Source of the DNA: a virus
Length of the DNA: 26,600 nucleotides
Virus record (IMG/VR): IMGVR_UViG_3300042519_000922
Coordinates: 1-26,600 of that record
Direction: 5' to 3' (one strand)
Position numbers and translations under genes: made by a program. Under the pieces are notes generated by a model. It made no database searches and was not told where the DNA came from. It saw nothing but the letters and a program-made list of their open reading frames with translations. Below are positions 14,032 to 20,878 of the stretch, piece after piece (within the stretch, counting starts at the first letter, position 1; each line of letters begins with the position of its first letter).

Positions 14032-14986
14032 CCTGAAGGATTCTCCATGCTGTGCCGTCACGCATTTCTGCTTCAGTAAACTGACAATACGCCATGTGTG
14101 CTGCCCAACGTTCCACTTCATCCAGTGTGGGAACATAAGGTTCGTTGATAGCATCCAAGGTCTGACTGCACAGGGCTGCGGCTGCATTGGGTCCCAGTGT
14201 GATAGCAGGTTTGCCATTGAGCAAGGCTTCGCCTGCGGCAATACTGGAGAATGTGACCAGGCAATGTATGTCTTGTTCTAGTGCATGTGCCATTGAGTCG
14301 TCGCTGGTTCTGGCAGTGCGGCCAGGTTTGCGGCGAACAACAACTTCTCGATCTGTTTTACCAGCAAGTTCTTTAAGCACATTGTCCAGCCACTGTTCTA
14401 GATCAATGTCATACAAGTTTAACAACTTTTGACTGGGCGGTGCCAACAATATCTTGCTGCCACGATAGAACTTGCGTGGTTGAAATCCTGTTGCCCCTAG
14501 TCTGTCTCTGGGCCTGTCTATAATAGGTCCAAAGTTTTGCACATCATTTCTAGTCACACGATGAAATGTTTTCTTCTTGCCGTTGCCAAAATAACCTGTG
14601 TCTATGTAGTAAAAGTCTCTACCAGCTTCTTTGCAAGCTCTCATCTCTTTGCGTTTGGTAATGCCACGCAGGATAACCGGTGTCATTGACTTTTCACTCT
14701 TGCTCCAAGTGGTTATTTGTCCACCTGCACCTATGGTAAAACTTTGTAAGATAGGATCAAACATTTTTCCCTTTTCTGCGTATCTAAATTCACTGTCAAT
14801 GGCATGCACCGCTTGATTATCCAATGCACGTATTTTTTCTGACAATGCTTCTATGCTCAATCCGTAGTAGTCGCCTGCTGGATCCACACGATACTTGATC
14901 AAATCTCTAAATAATTCAGCCAACTCCGGTGGCACCATATCCAATTCATGTCTCGGCAGCGGTGCTAGTTCTTGTTCATCGTCCAT
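14024..14986 (-). CDS. KpsC/KpsS-like transferase, paralogue 4, 320 aa
   Basis: ATG 14986 (MDDEQELAPLPRHELD) is preferred to GTG 15004. After an ~95-residue acidic N-terminal extension the protein matches paralogue 2 segment by segment: VILRGITKRKEMR, YYIDTGYFGN, HRVTRND, REVVVRRKPGRT, HCLVTFSSIAAGEALLNGKPAITLG and WAAHMAYCQFTEAEMRDG. The pair has kept gene order of domains but is on opposite strands, consistent with duplication and inversion. Role inferred as glycan transferase in the cytoplasm. Overlaps the GT-A-like gene upstream by 11 bases. Confidence 0.62.
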   Translation of the reverse strand: MDDEQELAPLPRHELDMVPPELAELFRDLIKYRVDPAGDYYGLSIEALSEKIRALDNQAVHAIDSEFRYAEKGKMFDPILQSFTIGAGGQITTWSKSEKSMTPVILRGITKRKEMRACKEAGRDFYYIDTGYFGNGKKKTFHRVTRNDVQNFGPIIDRPRDRLGATGFQPRKFYRGSKILLAPPSQKLLNLYDIDLEQWLDNVLKELAGKTDREVVVRRKPGRTARTSDDSMAHALEQDIHCLVTFSSIAAGEALLNGKPAITLGPNAAAALCSQTLDAINEPYVPTLDEVERWAAHMAYCQFTEAEMRDGTAWRILQGG

Positions 14987-15671
14987 GTTGTGTTCTCTGT
15001 TCACAATAATCAGTTAGCAATCTTTCCTTGTGCCAATCTTCTGCAAAGTTGCCTGCATCAGCAAACTCATGAAAGCATGGTGTACCTAGCGTGTAGTGTA
15101 CCAGTTTTGCCAAGGGATTCCATTCATACTCAACATCCAACCAGTTCCATTCTGGGGGCAGTTCACCAATGCGTTCATCTTCTAGCCAGGTGAATCTGTG
15201 CAGTTCTGCACCTGTTGATTTTTGCACGAACTCCGGTGTTAGTTTACGATTGGGAAAACTACTACAGTTCCACAATATCACACTTGACCAATTCTTGCGC
15301 GGATAGTCTTCGTTTTTGCTGCCAAGATACTTTTCAGTCATGCGTGTTTTGTAGTCATGTTTTACAACCATGACGTCTTTGTAAGGATTTTGTAACTTCC
15401 ATAGTTCTACGACATCGCCACGCAAAATCATGTCACCGTCAATGAATATGGCCCATCCTGAGTAGTCCATCAAGTGTGGCACAAGAAAACGGCTGTAGAT
15501 AAATTGATTGCTGCCATCAGTGTGTGTTTCATCATAGTCTCGGAACAAGTTCAATGCCACAGGAACGATGGCCACTGGCTGACTGGCATGTCTAATAATT
15601 GAGTTCACGCATGTATGATATGCAATAGCTTCTCTAGGATCATATCCTACAAATACTGGAATTGGTTTCAT
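14976..15671 (-). CDS. GT-A-fold glycosyltransferase-like protein, 231 aa
   Basis: Starts MKPIPVFVGYDPREAIAYHT, a phrase typical of small GT8-type proteins. Residues 75-82 (IFIDGDMI) give the D-G-D metal site, and SRFLVPHLM before it corresponds to the sugar-nucleotide-binding helix. VILWNCSSF and LEDERIGELPPEWNW follow, with a HYTLGTPCFHEF region as C-terminal His. Family members act on nucleotide sugars, acceptor unclear. ATGA overlap (15668-15671) with the cytidylyltransferase-cupin gene suggests the two proteins are made together: the fusion could make an activated sugar and this enzyme use it. Confidence 0.75.
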   Translation of the reverse strand: MKPIPVFVGYDPREAIAYHTCVNSIIRHASQPVAIVPVALNLFRDYDETHTDGSNQFIYSRFLVPHLMDYSGWAIFIDGDMILRGDVVELWKLQNPYKDVMVVKHDYKTRMTEKYLGSKNEDYPRKNWSSVILWNCSSFPNRKLTPEFVQKSTGAELHRFTWLEDERIGELPPEWNWLDVEYEWNPLAKLVHYTLGTPCFHEFADAGNFAEDWHKERLLTDYCEQRTQHGR

Positions 15672-16432
15672 TTACGTTCAATATCATCTTCAACACAGCG
15701 TTCACCGTATTGTATTTCAATCAACTTCAAAGGTTGATCAGTTTCGTTACACAGTTGATGCCACTCATTGACTTTGATAAATGTGTGCTCATGCATGGTC
15801 AGTTGGCATTTGACTTCTTGATCAGTGCTGGCCTCATCCAATGTGTATACCGTGGCTTCGCCCTCAGCCACAAACCAAAACTCTGCACGACTATCGTGTC
15901 GTTGCATGCTCAAGCATGTTTTGGGCATCACAGTGAGTTCTTTTAATTTTGTATTAGCACCAACTTCGTGCAACACACGATAGTAACCCCAGGCACGATC
16001 AGTTTTGGGTGTTTTCCACTCTGTGAGAATCCACGAACTTGAATTCATCTTGTGCTCGCCGCCTACACCAAATTGAAAGTCCACATCATCAAATACCATT
16101 TCGGGACAGTTGACAGCAGTACGGTCACCACCATTGGCAAATATAAATTTGGTTCGAGGCACAGTATAATGTGCTCGGGCAACACGGATAGCATCTATGG
16201 ATGTGTTGTCTGCATCATCAAATTCAATTACCTTGTCTACCATGCGTAGATTTTCGATGATGGCTCTTCGTTCGCTGGCAGACAAAAACGGTCGACCTTT
16301 TTTGCGTGTGAGCCAAGCGTCTGAATTAATACCAACCACAAGCCTATCTCCCAGTGCCCGAGCGGCTTCAAAATAGGCAATGTGCCCAGAATGTAGCGGA
16401 TCAAAGCCGCCTGTGACAATTACAATTTTCAT
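15668..16432 (-). CDS. Cytidylyltransferase-cupin fusion, 254 aa
   Basis: Residues 1-~130 are a nucleotidyltransferase of the HIGH/RfaE-type family: GGFDPLHSGHI (8-18, H14 and H17 as HxGH), GINSD (35-39), KKGRPF and GGDR (101-104). Residues ~145-250 are a cupin like the C-terminal half of type-II mannose-6-phosphate isomerases: RAWGYYRVL, SMQRHDSRAEFWFVAEG (H179, E184) and NEWHQLCN (H225) as likely metal ligands, then YGERCVEDDIER. The protein would join activation of a sugar phosphate by CMP transfer with isomerisation or sensing of a sugar phosphate. Bifunctional sugar enzymes are known, but I do not recall this exact pairing. No Shine-Dalgarno; an ATAAATA element sits 5 bases upstream of ATG. 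Confidence 0.78.
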   Translation of the reverse strand: MKIVIVTGGFDPLHSGHIAYFEAARALGDRLVVGINSDAWLTRKKGRPFLSASERRAIIENLRMVDKVIEFDDADNTSIDAIRVARAHYTVPRTKFIFANGGDRTAVNCPEMVFDDVDFQFGVGGEHKMNSSSWILTEWKTPKTDRAWGYYRVLHEVGANTKLKELTVMPKTCLSMQRHDSRAEFWFVAEGEATVYTLDEASTDQEVKCQLTMHEHTFIKVNEWHQLCNETDQPLKLIEIQYGERCVEDDIERK

Positions 16433-16437
16433 ACAGA

Positions 16438-16444
16438 TATTTAT
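16438..16444 (-). promoter_or_regulatory. Candidate late-type promoter element (ATAAATA)
   Basis: ATAAATA followed by 5 bases and ATG 16432 on the minus strand, embedded in a short inverted repeat (CAGATA/TATCTG, 16434-16447). Same spacing as the + strand element at 10092. Weak by itself. Confidence 0.3.
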
Positions 16445-16971
16445 CTGCGTATATTTTGATGCTCAAGTATCAACCGCAGTTCAGGGCTGCCATTGGGATT
16501 TTTTACTGGGTTAGCAGTAAAGTTCACAGACTCTGACCATGTAATGTTGCACTGATCAAACTGTTGTTGTATTTTTTGCAGCCACCAGTCTGCATTTTCT
16601 ATGATCAAGTGTGCATTGCGTCCGTCGGGCAAGCGTTTTTTTGCAGGATAACAAGCAATGATCAAGAAGGCTGCACGAGAAAACTTGCTTTGCATGAGCG
16701 TCAACGACTGATCTAATTGATCCGGTTCAAAGTGTTCTATCACATCACAACTGACCAGACAATCATAGGTGCCAGTAGGCACAACCATATAATCAGGATT
16801 GCCAGGATCATAGCCTCCCAGTTCTTGAATACTGGGGAAATCTTGTTCCACGCGGTTGAGAAGATTGCCATTTGCACACCCCCAATCTACTAGACTCCAA
16901 GGTTGGTATTTGGTTACAAAATTATGTACCAAGTCATACTTGGGCAAGAGTTCTTTGTACATTCCTGTCAT
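16441..16971 (-). CDS. Class I SAM-dependent methyltransferase, 176 aa
   Basis: ATG 16971 forms an ATGA overlap with the 40-codon gene; an earlier in-frame start is less likely. DWGCANGNLL (residues 29-38) is motif I, GYDPGNPDY follows as the acidic loop, and VSCDVIEHFEPDQL is the post-I motif typical of small-molecule methyltransferases (UbiG/methyltransferase-11 type). The C-terminal part is helical. Placed at the head of the sugar island, a sugar or lipid methylation role is plausible; the substrate is not readable. Its stop lies 8 bases before the nucleotidyltransferase-cupin start. Confidence 0.75.
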   Translation of the reverse strand: MTGMYKELLPKYDLVHNFVTKYQPWSLVDWGCANGNLLNRVEQDFPSIQELGGYDPGNPDYMVVPTGTYDCLVSCDVIEHFEPDQLDQSLTLMQSKFSRAAFLIIACYPAKKRLPDGRNAHLIIENADWWLQKIQQQFDQCNITWSESVNFTANPVKNPNGSPELRLILEHQNIRR

Positions 16972-17090
16972 AGTGTTATATATGATCGATGCACCAACCA
17001 CCAGAATGCTACCCAGGCTTCAAAGAAGAACAGCAACAAAAAGATTTCCATCTCTGCCAAATCCCGTTGCCAGCGTTCTTCATCAGTCAT
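16968..17090 (-). CDS. 40-residue predicted single-span membrane peptide
   Basis: ATG 17090 follows the uvsY-like stop (TAA 17092-17094) by one base; the frame ends at TGA 16968, overlapping the next ATG. An N-terminal polar segment (MTDEERWQRDLAEME) precedes one hydrophobic stretch, IFLLLFFFEAWVAFWWLV, ending HRSYITL. The charge pattern (acidic/mixed before, basic after) fits one membrane helix. The same TAA-C-ATG junction after a replication gene occurs at 6692-6696. Function unknown. Coupling on both sides argues that it is translated. Confidence 0.62.
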   Translation of the reverse strand: MTDEERWQRDLAEMEIFLLLFFFEAWVAFWWLVHRSYITL

Positions 17091-17091
17091 G

Positions 17092-17544
17092 TTATACCGT
17101 GATGTCTTCCATGCCTGCTGTGCGCAGTCTTACCACGTGACCCATTTGCCACTGCTTGGTGTCTAGGCCTTTCATTATGCCCAACCAACGATTGCGTAGC
17201 AGTGCCACTTCGTTGATGATGGTTTCAAAGTCCACAACTTCTTCTTCACCGTCCACGTACTTTTCAGCATCACGTGCGGTCAAAGCACGAGCATACCCTT
17301 CAAGATACTTCTTGAAATGTCGAGTACGTATCTTTCTCAATTGAATATTGAGAAAGTTCAACACAGCTTCAATCTCTTGTAACTGGTTGAACCTATGCTC
17401 AGTTATGCCTGGCAAGGCAGTGATGTTCTTTTCCACCAAGCCGCCAATTTTGCAGTCACGCTTGGCATCTGTGAGTTCTGACTCAAAGTGTGCAATGAAG
17501 TCAGGTATGTTACTAAGATCTGCTACAACTTTACTGTACCACAT
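17092..17544 (-). CDS. UvsY-like recombination mediator (tentative), 150 aa
   Basis: A 150-residue, mostly helical protein. Its C-terminal half (EKYVDGEEEVVDFETIINEVALL, then RNRWLGIMKGLDTKQWQMGHVV) lines up by pattern with the T4 UvsY C-terminal region (a D/V-rich turn, a long helix, then IKSRGFAIKHI). T4 UvsY is 137 aa, binds ssDNA and gp32 and loads UvsX. The central basic segment (NIQLRKIRTRHFKKYLEGYARAL) fits a DNA/gp32-binding role. Genomic context (near uvsX, 32 and uvsW) supports the call; sequence similarity by eye is weak, so it may be another conserved protein. Start ATG 17544, no Shine-Dalgarno; ends one base before the 40-codon peptide. Confidence 0.5.
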   Translation of the reverse strand: MWYSKVVADLSNIPDFIAHFESELTDAKRDCKIGGLVEKNITALPGITEHRFNQLQEIEAVLNFLNIQLRKIRTRHFKKYLEGYARALTARDAEKYVDGEEEVVDFETIINEVALLRNRWLGIMKGLDTKQWQMGHVVRLRTAGMEDITV

Positions 17545-17550
17545 GTGCGT

Positions 17551-19035
17551 TTACCCAATCTTTATATTCAATTTTAAATTATCAATTTCTTCTTTGAGAC
17601 TTGTTAAGTCTGCCCAACTTCCTGGGTATCTTAAATCCAGCAGGAGTATTTTTAATTCTAAATATCTTCTGAATCGTTCTTTTAAAGTTAGCGTGGGATT
17701 AGACGATATATCAAAAAAATGAGTTGCATAATTTTCATTGTGTATTCCCAACTCGTGTTTCATGAGATCCAGTGGTGTATTTTTTAACAATACATAAGGA
17801 TGTGCCAAGGTTACCCCAATTACAGTGTCATCTAATAGATATTTTTGATATCTTTTAAACATCTGTATATTGTCGTCATGATCTTCCAGCGTTTCGGTTG
17901 GATACGCAGTCATCATTAATAGTGCATTTTTAATCTTGTACTTTGAACACATTTCTAAATGATAGTCTATGTCTTGATTAGAAAACTTTTTACCAATATG
18001 TTCACGCACACGATTACTGCCTGACTCAATGCCAATTTGTATGTTGTTGCAGCCTGCGGCAGACATTTTTTGATATAGGTATTCATGATGTTGTGATTTA
18101 GGTCTAATAATAAACTGCCCTGAAAAAACAAGGTCTTCTAGTTGTTTATTTTTTGCCTTGAGATCAACTATTCGATCATTCAGATCTACAAATTGTTTTA
18201 ATGATCCATTGATCAGACTGTCCGTGAACACAAACTGTTTGATGCCGGTTTCTTCAAAATGTTGTTTGATTTCTTGTACAATGTTTTCAGCACTGCGATA
18301 TCTAAACTTTTTCCAGATATGCCCTACATCACAAAAACTGCATCGTCGTACACATCCTCGGCTGCCAGTTATGCCAATTGTGGGATTGATATTGATGCCT
18401 GGATTATAATTAGAAAAATTAATTTCTCGATATGTGGGGAATACACACCTATCTAAATTATCAATTTGCGGAGCCCAGGACTCACTAAGTGATAGATTAG
18501 AATTTAATCCTAGTTCGTTGTGTCCTTTAAAAAATCTGTCAAGTACGTATTCGCCTTCGCCTAATACATAGTAATCAACTAAATTCTGTTCTAAAAATAA
18601 TCTACCTACTGTTTTATTTTCTTCAATTTCATAAGATATGCCTGATCCACCTATGATTATTTTAACATTAGATTTTGATCTAATTTTTTGCAGTAACAGT
18701 TGAGTGATTAAAATTTGTTGGTAACTAAACAACGTTATAGCAATTAAATCAGCAGCTGAATCAGCCAGCATGGTTTCTACAGCCATGTCAATTAATGAAT
18801 CAATCTTGTCAAGAAGATCTGAATGTTCAGGATTTTTTAATATGGGTAAAAAAACATAGGCATGATTCCATACAGTATCGCCTAAGTGTTGTTTTAGAAA
18901 CACGTTCAAGTCAAATATGTTGTATTGTATCGAATTACTACGACATACACCTGCTATAAATCCAATAGCCGCAGGAGGCTTTTCAACGGTCAATAATCCT
19001 GACGAAACAATCAATACTTGCTTAGGTATCAACAT
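17551..19035 (-). CDS. B12-binding-type radical SAM enzyme, 494 aa
   Basis: The N-terminal ~170 residues look like a Rossmann B12-binding domain (VEKPPAAIGFIAGVCR, IIIGGSGISYEI, VLGEGEYVLDRFF), although no DxHxxG lower-ligand His is seen. The radical SAM core follows with GCVRRCSFCDVGH, C228-x3-C232-x2-C235 binding the 4Fe-4S cluster, then FVFTDSLINGS, NIQIGIESGS and a helical tail. Such enzymes methylate, ring-contract or cyclise unactivated carbons; the product here cannot be told. The gene is visibly AT-richer than its neighbours and stands between two core genes, so it is probably horizontally gained cargo. It overlaps the following beta-rich gene by 14 bases. Confidence 0.82.
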   Translation of the reverse strand: MLIPKQVLIVSSGLLTVEKPPAAIGFIAGVCRSNSIQYNIFDLNVFLKQHLGDTVWNHAYVFLPILKNPEHSDLLDKIDSLIDMAVETMLADSAADLIAITLFSYQQILITQLLLQKIRSKSNVKIIIGGSGISYEIEENKTVGRLFLEQNLVDYYVLGEGEYVLDRFFKGHNELGLNSNLSLSESWAPQIDNLDRCVFPTYREINFSNYNPGININPTIGITGSRGCVRRCSFCDVGHIWKKFRYRSAENIVQEIKQHFEETGIKQFVFTDSLINGSLKQFVDLNDRIVDLKAKNKQLEDLVFSGQFIIRPKSQHHEYLYQKMSAAGCNNIQIGIESGSNRVREHIGKKFSNQDIDYHLEMCSKYKIKNALLMMTAYPTETLEDHDDNIQMFKRYQKYLLDDTVIGVTLAHPYVLLKNTPLDLMKHELGIHNENYATHFFDISSNPTLTLKERFRRYLELKILLLDLRYPGSWADLTSLKEEIDNLKLNIKIG

Positions 19036-19555
19036 TTGACAATAATTTTTCTAAAATCTTTAAGTCATCTCTGAGAGATTGAATTTTTTTAGGATGAAAT
19101 ACTGACATTGCCCATTGTTTATTATCATTGTACTCTGACATAGTCTGCATTTTTAAATTTAATATCCAATCTATTATTGGATACTCAATTTGCAATGTCC
19201 AAAATCCGTTTTGTCCCCAGGTCAAGATTTGTGATCTTTTAACATCATCCACTTGATACACTCCAAGATATTTTATAAAATTGGGAATTGTCACGTTGTC
19301 AACTGTTATCAATTCAAGTGTTACCAACTGATCTTCAACAATTTTGTTGTCTGCCAAAATGGTATTACGTTGAGTCTTTCCGTAAAATTCAATTTTTATT
19401 TCGTGCAGACCTGACAATAAATCCAGTGGTAATTCAACTATTCCCGAACTAGCATTGAATTCGTAGTCATGATATAAATCGTCGTCGATAAAAAACTTTA
19501 ATTTTGGCCACCCATTGCATTCAGTAGCATTGAATTGAAACCCAAGAAGATTCAT
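19022..19555 (-). CDS. Beta-rich protein of unknown function, 177 aa
   Basis: The first ~110 residues are a beta-sandwich-like pattern: LKFFIDDDLYHDYEF, VELPLDLLSGLHEIKIEFYGKT, VEDQLVTLELITVDNVTIP. Such patterns occur in carbohydrate-binding or fibre-domain proteins, but I cannot name a family. The tail is helical (KKIQSLRDDLKILEKLL). It is AT-rich like the radical SAM gene downstream and couples to it by a 14-base overlap; its ATG overlaps the preceding TAA (TAATG, 19553-19557). It may bind the radical SAM enzyme's substrate or be an adhesin part; both are guesses. Confidence 0.65.
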   Translation of the reverse strand: MNLLGFQFNATECNGWPKLKFFIDDDLYHDYEFNASSGIVELPLDLLSGLHEIKIEFYGKTQRNTILADNKIVEDQLVTLELITVDNVTIPNFIKYLGVYQVDDVKRSQILTWGQNGFWTLQIEYPIIDWILNLKMQTMSEYNDNKQWAMSVFHPKKIQSLRDDLKILEKLLSNVDT

Positions 19556-19821
19556 TAATAGTCATCTTCTTTGTTGTAGTTGTCCTCGTCATCAAACTCT
19601 TCTTCTTCCTCTTCTTCTGCATAGTCCTTGTCATTGTCCAAGTATGCAGTTAGAGCTTTTTTAATGTCTGAATCACCTTTGAAGGCTTCCCGGATTTCTT
19701 CAACGTCATGGTCATGATCAATCAGGATAGACACAATGCTTTCGGCAGCATCTATACGATCTACCACGTTGACATATCTTTTTAATTCGCCCCAAATTTC
19801 GCTTGCTACTTCTGCTGACAT
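19555..19821 (-). CDS. Conserved small protein with acidic tail, 88 aa
   Basis: Residues 1-65 form a helical domain (SEIWGELKRYVNVVDRIDAA...DVEEIREAFKGDSDIKKALTAYLD) and the last 23 are nearly all Glu/Asp with a few Tyr/Asn. Such acidic tails mimic DNA or bind DNA-binding proteins; gp32 itself ends in an acidic region in this genome. Position directly downstream of uvsX with a 1-base gap, and helical domain plus tail, suggest an accessory of the recombination machinery. To my recollection similar proteins follow uvsX in marine T4-like phages. No family assigned. Confidence 0.72.
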   Translation of the reverse strand: MSAEVASEIWGELKRYVNVVDRIDAAESIVSILIDHDHDVEEIREAFKGDSDIKKALTAYLDNDKDYAEEEEEEEFDDEDNYNKEDDY

Positions 19822-19822
19822 T

Positions 19823-20878
19823 TTATTCCTCCGTTGCGTCGGCTGTACTTACCTCTGTCTTGATGTTCTTGAAATCTACCATGACTTTGTCCAAGCACCC
19901 ATCATCATTCTTTTCCCAGGCTTTGCGGAACTTCTTGATAATCTCGCCATCACTGGTGGTAAACACCAGGCTGTTGCCTTCACGCTTGAGCAGCTCTTTT
20001 TTCTCAATCAAGTCTACCAAGCCTGAGTACGGACTCATACCTGTGGTGTAAGGAATCTTGACCTGCACACCTTCAAACGGTTTGGCATAGCGTGTTTTCA
20101 TGACTTTACAGCCTGCACGAATACCGTTGACGTCACTCACTTTGTTACCGTCCTCGTCCTCTTTGAGCTTCATCTTCTTCATTGCAACAACGATACTACT
20201 GGCGTAAATGAAACCTTGACCTCCGGAGATTTTATCATCAGGGTCAAACATGTCCTGACTTGCGTATGTGTGGTTGGTACAAACCAAGCCTACGTTGTAT
20301 GAGCCAAACATGTTCACACAGTTACGCACCAATGCTGTGAGTGCCTTGGGTTTACGACCCAGGTCACCCTTCATTTCGCCAGCATCGAACTGGTTGACGT
20401 CTGTGGGAGTCAATAGCATGCCCAGACTGTCAATCACAAACATGACCTTGGGACGTTCGCCTTCGGGTAGTGCTTTGTAGTCGCTCATGAATGTGGAGAT
20501 GGTCTTGGCCACATCATCAATCATGGCCATGCTCAACTTCAGCAATTTGCTTTCGCTTGTGTCCACACCTAGTGCTTTGAGCCAGTCTTCATCAAGTGCG
20601 TTCTCCGAATCAATCAGCACCACAAAGATGCCTTGCTCTTGTGCGTTCTTCACAATATTGCCTGAGCAGATGTATGATTTGCCTGCACCCGAGTCGCCAG
20701 CAAACACTGTGACCTTGCCCAAGGGAATGCCTCGATTGAAGTCACCCGAGATCAAGTAGTTCAATGCATAGTTGCCTGTCGAGATCCAGTCTGTGGGATC
20801 GTTAAATCCTATTGACAACCCGTCAATGCTTTTTGTGATTTCCTTACGGAACTTGCTTACGTCAAATGGTTTTCCCAT
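19823..20878 (-). CDS. uvsX: UvsX RecA-like recombinase, 351 aa
   Basis: Walker A GDSGAGKS at residues 61-68, catalytic Glu92 in IDSENALD, Walker B KVMFVIDSLG at 144-153, and the GGQGFIYASS segment at 219-228 as the DNA-binding loop. These are in the order and spacing of T4 UvsX (391 aa); this copy is shorter at the C-terminus. UvsX forms filaments on ssDNA coated by gp32, helped by UvsY, and drives strand invasion for recombination and replication restart. An ATG at 20878 overlaps the twitch-type radical SAM gene by 17 bases, so cargo sits directly in front of it; a Shine-Dalgarno-like AAGGAAG lies 6 bases before the ATG. Confidence 0.95.
   Translation of the reverse strand: MGKPFDVSKFRKEITKSIDGLSIGFNDPTDWISTGNYALNYLISGDFNRGIPLGKVTVFAGDSGAGKSYICSGNIVKNAQEQGIFVVLIDSENALDEDWLKALGVDTSESKLLKLSMAMIDDVAKTISTFMSDYKALPEGERPKVMFVIDSLGMLLTPTDVNQFDAGEMKGDLGRKPKALTALVRNCVNMFGSYNVGLVCTNHTYASQDMFDPDDKISGGQGFIYASSIVVAMKKMKLKEDEDGNKVSDVNGIRAGCKVMKTRYAKPFEGVQVKIPYTTGMSPYSGLVDLIEKKELLKREGNSLVFTTSDGEIIKKFRKAWEKNDDGCLDKVMVDFKNIKTEVSTADATEE

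Noticed and set aside
14032-14241. Upstream extension of the 13108 transferase to 14241
   Set aside because: The added 70 residues are an alternative frame of the preceding paralogue; a GTG start at the stop overlap gives a natural beginning.
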